This document shows, piece by piece, positions 10,548 to 21,556 of a stretch of 64,000 bases of DNA. Source of the DNA: Climacium dendroides (lineage: Eukaryota > Streptophyta > Bryopsida > Hypnales > Climaciaceae); contig OX467082.1 of NCBI GenBank assembly GCA_950106755.1, positions 49,184,588 to 49,248,587 on the forward strand, read 5' to 3'. The notes below the pieces were generated by a model. That model saw only the letters and a list, made by a program, of their open reading frames with translations. It made no database searches and was not told the DNA's origin. The position numbers and the translations under genes were made by a program. How positions within the stretch are numbered: the stretch's first letter is position 1; each line of letters begins with the position of its first letter.

Positions 10548-12151
10548 ATGAGTAGGCCTGAAAGAAGAAATACAACTTTACGTCGGACGGAACGTCAAGA
10601 GGAAGAAAATAGGCGAATAGTGGTATACGGGTTACCAGCGTCACAGTTTGCAGAGGATCTGGTTATAATTCCTCTTAGGCCGGAAGTACTTCCGGAACGT
10701 TCCCAAAGCCCTAAAGCGGTTGAGGAACTAGAAGCGGAACTTGTTACCTCTGAAGAGGAACGATTCTCTGACGAACCAGATACCATGGTGACCACCACGC
10801 GTCTCCGTTACAGTAGGTTCCGGGGAGACGGTAGTAAGGATGTAGATGATTGGATGGGGGAATTTGAAGCTACTATTGTAGCTAATCAAGAAGATGCCGC
10901 TTCTAGACAGAGAATTTTTCAGGGACTACTAAAAGGTGAAGCCCTTAGATGGTATCAGGATGTTCCGGAAGATACCCGGAACAACTGGGACCGTCTGACG
11001 GAACTCTTCCTGCGGACCTTTAGAGAAGTAGGAGGAGAAGCTAGAGCTTTGGGGAGACTTAGTAAAGTCTCCATAAGACCCAATGAGTCGGTCCGAAAAT
11101 ATGGTCAGAGGGTGAAAGACCTGATCAAAAAACTAACCACGGACGTAGCTCCGAGTATACAAGTGGAATGGTATGTGGCAGGTTTTCCGGAGGAGATGGG
11201 TTTTCAGATCCGACAATCCCGACCTGCAATGCTAAGAGAAGCCATGGAGTCAGCCCAAAATTATGAGAACTCAACTCAATCGCTACGACGATCCATTAAG
11301 AAGAGCGAGAAAAGAGAAAAAGGGAAGAGCAAAAAGTACGAGAAGAAGATGAAGCAAAGAGGGAGGTATTCGGATTCCGAAACCTCGAGTTCCGGAACCG
11401 GATCGGACGAGTCATCCGACAGCGCCGACAGTTCGGATAGTGAGGCAGAGACTTTTAGCAACAGACGAGTGGCGCGAGGAAAAAACGAGAAGGTTAACAG
11501 AAGAACCGTCAAGGTGAAGGTGGAGGAGGACAATTCCAAGAAACTTATGAAGAGCATCCAAGAATCGCTAGAGGCAATCAAGGTCAACCTAGCTGATAAT
11601 CGGATGCCTCGATGGATTGTACCGACTTCCCGAGCTAATGTATGGTGCGCAAGGTGTGGAAGACCCGATCATTATGCAAGCAAATGCCCCCAGGGACATC
11701 AGAAGCAGATCCATTTTGTGGACGAAGAAGGAGTGTACTACACACTTCCGGAACCGGAAGGGGGTGAAGATCCGGTGAATCCAGTATTCCAGATCCAAAC
11801 TGGATATGGAAGAGGGAAAGCACCTCAACAATTGATTCGCACCAATTTGCATACGCATCCACCGACTGGATCTAGTCAAGGTACTTATTCTACTTCTAGA
11901 TTCCCACCCGGATGTTGTTTCGTGTGTGGAAGTCCTCAACATTATGCCAATAGCTGTCCCCATAAAGGGTAGGGGCAAGGGGCCCCACTAGCTTTACCAT
12001 GCCAGAATTGTTTAAAATATGGACATGGAATGAATGAGTGTCCCAGACCGCAACAGATCCGTACTATTTACAAACATGTAGAAGTCCCACCTCGTGACCA
12101 AACCGGACTCAATTACGGATCCACTACCGGAATTGAGAATACGGAAAAATG
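10548..12151 (+). pseudogene. gag: gag polyprotein of Element A
   Basis: An open frame of 474 residues runs from 10548 to 11972. The capsid region (about residues 85-245) has the RYSRFRGDG start, the WYQDVPE block and the NESVRKYGQRVKDL block of Ty3/Gypsy Retrotrans_gag domains. A Lys/Ser-rich acidic-basic linker follows, then two CCHC zinc knuckles (CARCGRPDHYASKC and CFVCGSPQHYANSC). The frame continues after a TAG at 11970 with a third knuckle (CQNCLKYGHGMNEC). A second stop, TGA near 12149, precedes pol. With those two stops read through, gag and pol share one frame, so the family probably makes one Gag-Pol polyprotein. The product would package and bind element RNA in virus-like particles. 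Confidence 0.92.
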
Positions 12152-12763
12152 ACAACCAAAGGTGGAACTTCCAAAAGTTTTAGAAAGACTCGTTCATCGA
12201 GTATCAACTCGAAGTTCCACCAAAGACCAAAGGAATAGGCATAGAACTAGAAGGCAGAGACGGAAAGAAAAGCCTCAAGTGAGCACTCCCATTCCAGAAT
12301 CCGATCCGAGTGATTCTGATCACTCGGAAGAGACGGATCCTATTAGACCCACAGTAGAAGTAGAAAAAGGGGTCGGACCTCTTCCAATTCCCATTGACAT
12401 TGGTTCGGAAGTCCAACAGAATTTGGACAATATCGATGTAATTCCGGATCCCAGAAAGAAGAAGGTTACGTTTGAGGATGTTTTGGTTCTGATTAATCCG
12501 ATACCAAACTTAGATATGTACGACATCGTACAAGATATCAAAGATCAGAAGGCTAGTGTTACCTTTGGGCAACTCCTCCATGATAATGCAAATTATCAAA
12601 AATTGATCCGAGACGCTTGGACGAAGAAAATAACCAAGCGATTCAAACTTCCATCAGTCGCAGTCAACTTCTCCCAGATCGAAGACTTTGGAGCGCTAGA
12701 GTTGGAAGTCGAAGTAGGAGGATGTACGGTCACCCGGGTTCCAGTTGATGGCGGATCGGGAGT
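12152..12763 (+). pseudogene. pol: pol start and protease N-terminal half, Element A
   Basis: The frame 12162-12763 continues Gag-Pol with a basic, low-complexity linker. It reaches the aspartic protease active-site region VPVDGGSGV at 12740-12763. The Asp is in the expected place, with GGSG in place of the usual D-S/T-G. The protein is cut exactly inside this motif by a solo LTR. Homology resumes at 14063 with the residues that should follow (NLMLEDTAFDLGY). Confidence 0.85.
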
Positions 12764-14057
12764 TGTCGCGACCCAAGTGACACCTACCAGCTCCCAGCAG
12801 CTCCCTAGGTTCACTCCAACCTACTAACAGCGTCACTTGGTCACCAACTGCCTACCACTGCACATGCCAAGCACCCACAGTGTTAGTCCCCATTTCCAAC
12901 TCAGTTTGCCAAGTCCCAGTCACCGGGACTACTAGCACACACTCCCATCGTGACACCAGGCATGTCACTTAGTAACATGGGGCGGAACTTCCACCTTAAT
13001 GTACAAGGACCCATGGTGGCACTACTCACCATGGTCCTAACCACCCTTGAGTGTCACCCCACTCCATGCTAGCCCTTTTTGCATTTGCTACTCATCCACT
13101 AGAGGTAACCGGCGCTCACAACTCGGGATACATCTAAGGAGGCCTAGCAAGGAGCGGGACTCCACCCAACCGATGCCACGGGACACACACAAGTGTCCCA
13201 TGGTGCCTTGAAGTGGTGGTGAAGTCACCACCACCAACCATGAGTCACCGGGACTCACCAAGGCTTCAAGAGGGAGGGAGGAGGGAGACCAACCCCTCCT
13301 ATAGTACTCTCTGTGGTATTCGGTAGACCCCCCCGTCCTAGGTCAAAGGAAGTCCTTGGATAACCTTGGGTTGTGGAAGACCACCCACTTCCAACCCAAA
13401 TCGCCAAGTTACGTCACCGTTTAGGCTCCCGAACTTCCAACCGGCGTAACTTTGTGCTCCAAGCTCCAAATCCCACATGCGAGCCCATTTTAGACATCTA
13501 CGCAACGAGTAGATGCCGATGGACTGCTCACTCGTCCCATTTGGACAAGTTCTTACAAAGTTATGGCCCTCTAAAGATTCGGATGCACCGGGGGAGGCGT
13601 CACGCCTTCACCACGGCTCTTCTTTTGGCCATAACTTTTGACTCATGTCTTAGAACCTCGTAATTCTTGTCATTCTAGGTTCCTTGTGTTCATAGCTTTC
13701 CAATGATATGCCACATGCCATACTTTGTTGTGGGCTTCATTGAAAACCCCTCACACCTAGCCCTCAAGTGTCCCGACGCCACCGGGACCCAGTCAACTTT
13801 GAGCGGCCACAACTTTTCGCTCACAACTCCAAATTGCGCGTTCTTTGCGCCATTAAAAGCGTATTGTCAAGAGCTTTCCAAGAAGGTGTGGCACTCTCAT
13901 GTTCACTTCAAAACCAGGGCGCTATTGCGCCCTGTTTGATCGGGAGTCTCTTCATTCTCCCTACCTAGTCTATTGCAAGGCTTGGGAAGTCACCTCCAAG
14001 GTCCCCCCTTGCGCACTAAGGTTCATTTGGGCACCCCAAGTAGATAGGGGCGTGACA
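12764..14057 (+). mobile_element. Solo LTR of a second Ty3/Gypsy-like family (TSD GGAGT)
   Basis: A 1294 bp insertion starts TGTCGCGACCC and ends GGGGCGTGACA, so it has TG...CA termini with a short imperfect inverted repeat. GGAGT is directly duplicated at 12759-12763 and 14058-14062. TGTCRCGACC...GTGACA ends are common among plant Ty3/Gypsy (chromovirus-type) LTRs. No internal coding region is present, so this is a solo LTR left by recombination between two LTRs. The short open frames inside it are not convincing genes. It splits the protease of Element A. Confidence 0.9.
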
Positions 14058-14062
14058 GGAGT

Positions 14063-14657
14063 CAACCTTATGCTGGAAGACACCGCCTTTGATCTAGGGT
14101 ACACGACATTCCAAGAAATCGACCAAGTCTTGAGGATGGCAGATCAATCAAGAGTATCCAGTAGGAAGGCTGGCCCGGATTCCAACCCGGATCGGAAAAG
14201 AGACTTATCTGCTAAATTATGTAGTCATCAGAGTATCTAAGAGAAGGCCTTTTCCCATGCTATTAGAAAGACCATAGTTATATGCAGCAAGAGTGCTGGT
14301 TGACTAGGGAGCCAAGGAATTTGTGGTGGGAAACCTGCCGTACAAATACCTTGGAAACATGTTGATCACTTGGGGGAGACTAGTGAGTCCGACGGATATA
14401 CTACGGACTGGTCTGATCAGGAGAACTCCGATTCCATGACTAGTTACTTCACGTCTGTTATGGAACCAGATTTTGAGTTTCTGGAACCCATCCTGGAAAT
14501 TGCGACGGAAGAAACAGAAACTCCGACACCAACAATACCGGAAGATCGGTCATTAGGAGAGATGAGCGTTCTGTTATCATACGAATGGATCAAACGACAG
14601 CTCAACGAAGAGAATCTTCCGACGGTAGGACTGGGTCGAACAAACTTCTCATGTTGA
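14063..14657 (+). pseudogene. pol: Protease remainder of Element A, then truncation
   Basis: The reading frame resumes after the solo LTR with NLMLEDTAFDLGYTTF, the natural continuation of the protease. It carries a stop at 14238, then damaged frames with recognisable protease C-terminal sequence (14240-14350, ending near a WGAKEFVVG-like block). A linker frame runs from 14370 to 14657. No reverse transcriptase, RNase H, integrase or 3' LTR of Element A follows. The element is truncated at about 14657, right beside the putative end of the next element. Confidence 0.75.
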
Positions 14658-14670
14658 GGTCCTCATTGTT

Positions 14671-14835
14671 GCTAGCGTGCGAGCTTGAGAGCAGGAGCCT
14701 GCGAGCCTGTGAGCGAGAATTTTTTTTTAAGAAAAATTTTGTGCAAAAATCAAAAGTTGAATAGAGGGTCGGCAACGAACTCATGACCGTGGATTTAGGG
14801 TGACTGTAGGCTCTATAACCGTGGATTAAAAAAGC
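14671..14835 (+). repeat. Left inverted-repeat end of a putative large Mutator-like element
   Basis: This stretch shares ordered blocks with the reverse complement of 51660-51832: GCTAGCGTGCRAGCTTG at the outer edge, a T-rich middle, TTTAGGGTGA, then ACCGTGGAT. The match is imperfect, with gaps. An outward-facing pair 37 kb apart, flanking a MULE transposase gene, is what a long-TIR Mutator-like element should leave. I could not find a 9 bp target duplication, so the assignment is tentative. The region 14836-15660 holds AT-rich non-coding sequence and no gene that I can support. Confidence 0.4.
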
Positions 14836-15666
14836 AAAAGCAATTTAGGGAATGTAGTGCCATTTGTGGACTATGAAGGAAACTTCTATATTTAAGGGAT
14901 TTTTGTTGCACATAAAATAGAGCTAGGGTGTCTTATCACACATGGACTGTTGGAAGAAGGTGAAAGTACCTAAATGAGCCAAAGATGTAGGAAGGCAATG
15001 TTATCTACTAGTGATATTTTATTGTTGGGGGTTTAGGTAGAGTGGTTCAATTGTTGAGCTTTGTTTGTCTTCCCATTCAAATCTATGTGTTCATTAAAAG
15101 GGCAAGTGTGACCTCATTTTATTCACTACTTCATATCATGACTATCACCGTTTAAAGATGACTACATTTATTTGCATTCCATTTTTTTTCCCACTATGTA
15201 GGAGTTAAAATTGGAAGGAGTTATAATTTCTTTCCATTTTTATTCCAATCACATTTTTTCGCGCTACTCACTAATTTGCAATAAATAATTTAGTCTACCT
15301 TGTTTTCTCTATTTTTGCCCCACTACAGAGTACCTAATCCTGCAATTGTAAATGAACTCCAAATTCTATAATTCCCACACTTGTCCAATAGACATTGTTT
15401 CTCTCTAGGTGTATATTTCATAACATTTTTTAGGTCAAGTTTAGTATCAAGAAAGAAGCACATTGCACCTCATTTGTAGCCATAACACACACAAATCAAA
15501 TAAACATAAAAGGAATACACATAGTTCAACTCATAAGATACGTCAATCTTATGAGTCTATGTTGCGGTGGACTCAGTCATAGAAACCTCACTAGAAGACG
15601 ACTCTGGCGTCTCCTCACCCTCAGAAGCTGAAACGTCTACAAAATGAACCACATTTGCAGCATACT

Positions 15667-18600
15667 TCAGGATGCAAGGTTTAGGATCTCTACAACCATG
15701 CTGTTCATATTGTCGCCATCTTCTCGGCATACACTGGAAGTTCGTAAGATTTCTTCGGATTCAAGATATGTCTTCGAATCTTCTTCATTGGATGCGTTCC
15801 CTTCACTGCTTCGTTCCTTAAAGAACTACACATAGAAGGTTTAGGTCCTTGAAATTCTTTGTATGCAACGTATATTACAAAACAAAACAATGTTGTCATT
15901 ACAAAGCAAAACTTACTTACTAGGTCTAACGGTGCGTGTGAACACCATTGGTTCGACGTGTATGGCATCAAGATTAAGGGCGGCAATAGCTTCCACTGGA
16001 GCTTGAGTCACTCCTACTAGAGTGGCTTTCTTCATCGGCTTCAGAACAATGTTGAAGATATCGATGTCCTTCTCCAAGGCCACAATATGGCGGCCTGTCC
16101 CACGACAAGCCGTAATGGACGCCCCTACAATAGAAGCATGTGGTGATTAATGTTTAAGTACATCTTTACAAGAATAAACAATTCATTTTAGAACTCTTTC
16201 TTGAAACTGAGTAGTATTATACCTGTAGCAGCGGTGCAGTCGAGAACTACATCATCTTCATCGGTACAGCCTTCAATGAAAAACTATAGGAACCTCACAT
16301 CTTTCTCTCGGGGTCCACGCCAAGGCGCTTTGGTTTCCTTGTTTACCATCGTGGTCTCCTCAGTAATGTAATTGATGACCATGTCTTTCTTCTGGAGGTT
16401 CCACTTTGCTTTGGTCATGGTTGTGGTCTGCCTAAATTGGAAAAGTGATGCCACTTTTCCACCCACGTCCTTTATGAAAAGGGTGACTCCGAACTTCACG
16501 GTCTGCATCAAAAAATTAATTAGTAAAGAGGGGAATGCCATTGACAATCACACCATATATCAAACCAAGAATCACATCTAAAAGAAAACCTAAAATCACA
16601 TGAAAAATAAAATAGAGAACTCATTGTTTCGCCAAGGTTTATTCCCGACGCGAGGTCCAATTGGTTGAATGCCAACCACTCTTTCTTCATCTTCAAATTC
16701 TTAAAAATCTTCATCAACCCTACAAACATACTTCGAGACTGAACGCTGTAGGAATGAAACACTAGGAGACAACCGTTGTCTTGTAAATACTCCTCGGCAA
16801 ATTGGAATGCATTTTGCATTCCAGCATATGCTGGGTCCGCGTTCCACGAGGGAACGCGCTTCTCTGAGACAAGAGGCACAAACAGGTTCTCTTGGCAATC
16901 GAAGATGATTAGATCCACCAAAGGGTCTCTGGTGACCCTACCGTCGAATGAGCGCGGTTTCCCTGCATTCACCTGCAACGAAGAAGTTTATCATGTCACA
17001 AGAGGATTGAACAAGAAACAAGAAACTCATCCAGAAATTGAAAGAGAGGAAAATTCAAATACATTTGAAGGTTGACGATACCTTTTGAATGAAGTCTATG
17101 ACTTCAACATACGGATTTGGTGGTGAATTCTCATAATCTTCTATAATATCAATGATGGACACGTTTAAGATAAGCTCCTCCGTTCTGACGTCGTCGTCGT
17201 CTATCACCAGGATTTGTGTGCCTTGGGTCAGTATATTCTCCGTCCACTCTGGAAGTATGGCCTTCCTCTTCATCCCGGTGTGGCTTCCTTCCACCAACTG
17301 CGAGCTCTGGTCAACTGCTGAAGACAATGGAACCCCGGTATCGCCCTCATCTTTTTTCTTGCCTTTGGCCTTCGCTTTCTCGTCCTTCTCTCTCAATTTC
17401 TCTCTCTCCTTCTCCTCTTGCTTTGCCAAGCGGTCTGCCTCCTTCTTTGACTTGGTTTCTAATGCCAAATGTAGCTTAGCTGCCTTCTTTCTGTCAGCTC
17501 TGTCCCTCTTGGCAATTGCCTTCGCCTTTTGAACTGCGTTGAGACCTGCGAACTCATCGACATTTAAGTCACCCCCACTAATGCCCTCCAAAGAATCCCG
17601 GAGGGCTTGCTCCGATGGATGCGTATATCCAATAAGACAATCGAGGTACCACGTGCCACGGCTGAGATGAGCCGTGGTGTACGTTTGGAGTTGACTCGAA
17701 GTGTACATGCAGGTTGCCGAATGGCGATCAAGAAAACTCCTAAGGAATTTTCGGAAGTCATCCTTTTTTATTGCACCTTTTCCCTCAAGTTCAAACTTGA
17801 AATACCTGAATTGCCCCCAAAAATGTAACATTGAAGGAAAAGTGAGCGACACGTGAAGTTTTAGTCTAGACATTTCCATTACAAATACCAAATGAGAGTC
17901 AAGATAAAGTGAACCTGAGTTGGAAACAAATTATATGCTACTTTGAAGGCAGGCTATGAAAGTCTTGGAAGATTGAATTGGTTCCCAATTAATTAGCATT
18001 TTTGAATGAGCCTTACAAAAGTGGTATAAGACATACTGATAGAGCACCCTTCTCACTGCTTGTTTGGGCCCCTCATACTTCTTGAAATTGTCGCTCTTTT
18101 TGAAATAATTCGATCCCCTGAGGTAGTTCATATATCCATCATCCCAAATTTTCCTCCTCCATCCCTCCAGGTACTCTTGTAAGGTCTCCGGCTGCAGTGG
18201 GACGTTCATATTGATGACAATGCTGTCGTGCTGGACAACGTCGTCAAAGTACTTCACCATTGCATCCTCGATCTGAGAAAATATAGAACAACAAAAATTT
18301 ATCATCCACTGAAAGAAAATGAACTCTAGAAATTCTAAACAAAGAAAATCCAAATCCAATGACGTCTAAAAATTTATACAAAGATTTTCACTTACCCCAG
18401 CATACCACACACAGCGGTTCAAGAAGGGACCAAGTAATGTCTCAGAAACTGGCTTAGGCGGGAATCGCCTGACATGTCGAGATGGTGTTGATGAGTTCCA
18501 CCATTTCAAGAACTTGATCTTGTGCTCTGTCGTGGTGTTGCAAGTGGCCACCATTTGTAGCTTCTCCAGAGTCATCTCTGGCACTTCATTGGCACTACAA

Positions 18601-20001
18601 TGTCTCTCAATCTGATATTAAAAAACAAAATAAAGTCAGTCACTGTTTCAGACTTCCTAATCGCAATGTCATATGAATGCTATCAAGGAGATGGAGGTAC
18701 CTCCTCAATAAACCTTGGCTTGTTCGCCGGATTGGCTACCGCCACCAACTTGGACATCTTGACGTTTAGTTTCCTGAATTTCTCGTTTGCCCCAGCTCGC
18801 ATCGCTTGCGCTAGTTCCACGGGGGAACAGTCTTCCTATGCTGTCACCTCATTGTATTTGCGACCAGCTGCATCTGCAGACTGCGCAACCTCTTGCTGCA
18901 GAAGCAAGTGAAAAATAGCACCTTCAAATACAAATAAAGCAAGTATAAAATAGAAGAGAATATAACACATCAAATTCAACAAGCCCGAGCATCCTCACCC
19001 TGAATACAAATGCCGTAAAGACTTGTAGTGGCATAGAATACCACATCGGCTTCGGTTTCGGTGCCCCACACAGTCGAAGCTCGGAAGGCTTCAACATCTC
19101 TTGAAAACGCTCAATAGGAAGAAGGCCATACTTTTGCACCCTGTAGAGTGTGTGAACCAAGTTGGTTTTGACGTGAGAATCCTCGGTGGATCTGGAAAAC
19201 AATTAATCACAGTGAGATTCATTACAGTATCTGCAGCATCCAAAAATCACATAAAAAAAATTAAAATGTAAAGCAAAAGTACATAAGAAAGGCTTGAAGG
19301 TATCAGAAAGCATACTTGTTGATGTCATGCATGACATGCATGACGAACTCCATCCTCTTCTTTGTGTCAAGTACAATGGCATCCACCGCGTAATGTCATT
19401 CAATGTCCTTGGAATGCATTTTGCCAATGTACTTCATCCAAGAGATGAGTCGATGGTTTCCATCGCAAATATAGAACTTCAGGTTTTTTAAAAACCTGAG
19501 TTCGGGCACGGATTCCACGTAGGCATTGAACACGTCATTCTTTTCCTTCCATAGCGGCCCCCACGCCTCCATCTCCCCTTCAGTGAATTGGGAGCTCTCT
19601 CCGGCCTCGTCAGTTGTTGTCACGTAGAAAACCGCTGCCCCGTCGCGGTAGCCCTTGTTGAACTCATGTTCTAAGAACTCGAGGTCGCATGATAAGGTAG
19701 GCCTTACCATGGGCATGGACACCATCCGGCAGAGTGGGATGTTCATTCTGAAAAGGTGGTCCGACTTCATTCGAAGGGACGCTATAGACTTCACCGAATC
19801 CACCTTGTGGTATTGGCGGAGTTCTTCCAAAAAATCTTTGTCATCTCCCTCCATCACAATGACCGGTGCGTCTTCTTCCATCATGTCACCCTCGTCTTCC
19901 CCTTCTCCGTCCCCTGCAATGGCCGGTTGCGTTGAGTCTCCTGTAGTTGGAATCTGGAGATTTGTCTCTTCACGCCACAAGTTTGATGGGGTGCCATCCA
20001 T
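15667..20001 (-). pseudogene. ParB-like / N4-N6 amino-methyltransferase-like gene (about 10 exons)
   Basis: The exons below are bounded by plausible GT/AG sites. Exon 20001-19320 ends a ParB-like fold with FYICDGNHRLISWMKYIG (ParB consensus is a Gly-x-x-Arg after an acidic residue). Then come 19195-19003, 18899-18705, 18612-18396, 18273-18020 and 17804-17086. The 17.1-17.8 kb exon has a long Lys/Glu coiled coil. The methyltransferase part is 16973-16634, 16504-16234 and 16123-15928, then a tail to a TGA at 15667. It has a motif IV-like LIIFDCQEN followed later by motif I-like VVLDCTAATG, then GRHIVALEKD. This motif order (IV before I) is the beta-class order of DNA amino-methyltransferases. 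The DPPY signature is absent, so catalysis is doubtful. In-frame stops at 19396 (TGA), 18837 (TAG) and 16284 (TAG) mark it as decayed. The 16634 end lacks a clear GT donor. Exon assignment is by eye. Confidence 0.65.
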
Positions 20002-20206
20002 CTGCAAGTTTAAAACATGAGAAATTGTATTACATTTGAAATAGCCAAGATAAATGTAGAGACATACTGACATTGAAAAATTGATGAAATCCATAATGAA
20101 ATAATAGATAATACAATCAATCATTCCTGTAATGGGATTTCATGGAAAAACCAATGTCAAGGGAATGCAACTATCTCAAGAACTACATCCCTGTATCTCA
20201 CTAGAG

Positions 20207-20696
20207 TCAGTCAAATTCTACATCTTCATCCGAGTCTGAGCTCAAAAGGATGCAGATTGGATCTCCAAAATTCCGGGCACTACTACACGCGCAATCACAG
20301 AACTCTATACCCAAGGAATTGCCACCAGTCTCTGATGGTAGGGATTCCGAAAAGGTTCGACAAGGTTGTTTTGGATCGTCCGTCTCAGCTGATGCTAATG
20401 GTGGGGAATGGTGGCATGTATGCTTCTGAGGTCCTTGAACACACGCTTGACTCTGCACAGTGGTCTCAAATGCGTCATGGAAGTTGTCCACAGCGTCTAG
20501 GACATCATCAAAAGTAATCAATACCTCTTCGTCTTCTGGTTGATCACCGACAATGTTCTTGTCCTCCAATTCGATTGACACCTCCATCTCAGTCTCTTGC
20601 AACGGTGCAAGAGGCTGAGATGATTCTGCCTCAGCACTGACTGGCGTCTGAATAGGTGTCACTGTGGGTGAAGCTCTTTCTTGGCCTCGTCTTGTC
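20207..20696 (-). pseudogene. Acidic exon of unknown gene, upstream of the ParB-like gene
   Basis: Behind an acceptor (CTATCTTCAG) near 20697, an open frame of about 160 codons runs to a TGA at 20207. It is rich in Glu, Asp and Ser, with no domain that I recognise, and ends in an acidic SSDSDEDVEFD. It may be the last exon of a separate gene, or a 5' exon of the ParB-like gene whose next exon begins at 20001 directly after an AG. I see no good GT donor before the stop, so the first reading is slightly favoured. Confidence 0.35.
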
Positions 20697-21128
20697 TGAA
20701 GATAGGCACCAATGATAGAGTTAGATATAATTTTGAAACGGGTATAAAAAAACATCTAAACTAGTAAGCCTTAAAACATAAAATAAATGTGAAGATCATC
20801 TCCAACAAAGTCAATTAAAATTTTGGACTAGGCATCTCTACGCATGTACATCCATAATATTGTCTTTCATTCAGGATGCCTTAATCTTTTTGGCAGTACT
20901 AGGGCCCTAAATCCTAAACCATGGGAGGTGCCTTGGATCCCTAAATCCTCAGAGGTCATCTAGTGCACCCCTGCTGGACCTACTAAAGAGCAACAAAAAA
21001 TGACCTTTTCACTTATTTTGCAACAAGCGCCACACTGCAATCGCGAGCTCCACTTGCGTCACGAGCACTGCGACCGTCACGAGCGCTAAGAGAAAACCAG
21101 TGACATACTCACATGCTTGAAATTAACT

Positions 21129-21245
21129 TGCACATTTTTTTTTTGGAAATTTTTGGGGTCCTGGGCAGTCGGCCAAGTGGTGCCTCGGATCCAAGGCACC
21201 ACTTGGCCGACTGCCCAGGACCCCAAAAATTTCCAAAAAGAAAAT
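21129..21245. repeat. Foldback element 1 with GGATCC core
   Basis: Two arms of about 50 bp are exact or nearly exact complements (GGGGTCCTGGGCAGTCGGCC with its reverse). They meet at TGCCTCGGATCCAAGGCA and are bordered by T- and A-runs. A transcript would form a long hairpin. It shares its centre and its outer T/A runs with the elements at 21430 and 49600. Nothing coding is present. The surrounding 20760-21128 is plain non-coding sequence with a half copy of the core (GGTGCCTTGGATCC) at about 20927. Confidence 0.8.
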
Positions 21246-21429
21246 GACTTGTCTATAAAATGCCTATCTACCCTAAATTGATTCCCTCCCCCTTTGGCAT
21301 ACTCATTCACCTCCCTCATGCATGCGCGGATTCCCTCCTCCTTGAACGCACTACATTCCTCGCGAGAGTTAGCTGGAATCCCCGCGAGAGCCCGCGCGAG
21401 TCAGCTGGCCGATGATCAAGTGCTTGCAG

Positions 21430-21556
21430 GACTATGTTTCACTTTTTTTTTTGAAAATTTGGGGGGTCCAGGTTAGAGTGCCGGGTGGTGCCTTGGATCC
21501 GAGGCACCACCCAACACTCTGACCTGGACCCCCCAAATTTTCAAAAAAAAAAATAC
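21430..21556. repeat. Foldback element 2 with GGATCC core
   Basis: This has the same architecture as the element 300 bp upstream: a poly-T run, GAAAATTTGGGGGGTCCAGG, a centre at GGTGCCTTGGATCCGAGGCA, then the reverse complement and a poly-A run. The arm sequence differs from element 1 except at the core and outer ends. They are therefore two members of a family rather than a local duplication. Both are followed by ACTTGTCT. Confidence 0.8.

Noticed and set aside
13373..13968. Open frames inside the 1.29 kb solo LTR as genes
   Set aside because: Short, overlapping in different frames and without motifs; unlike the 3.55 kb LTRs there is no conserved copy to compare.
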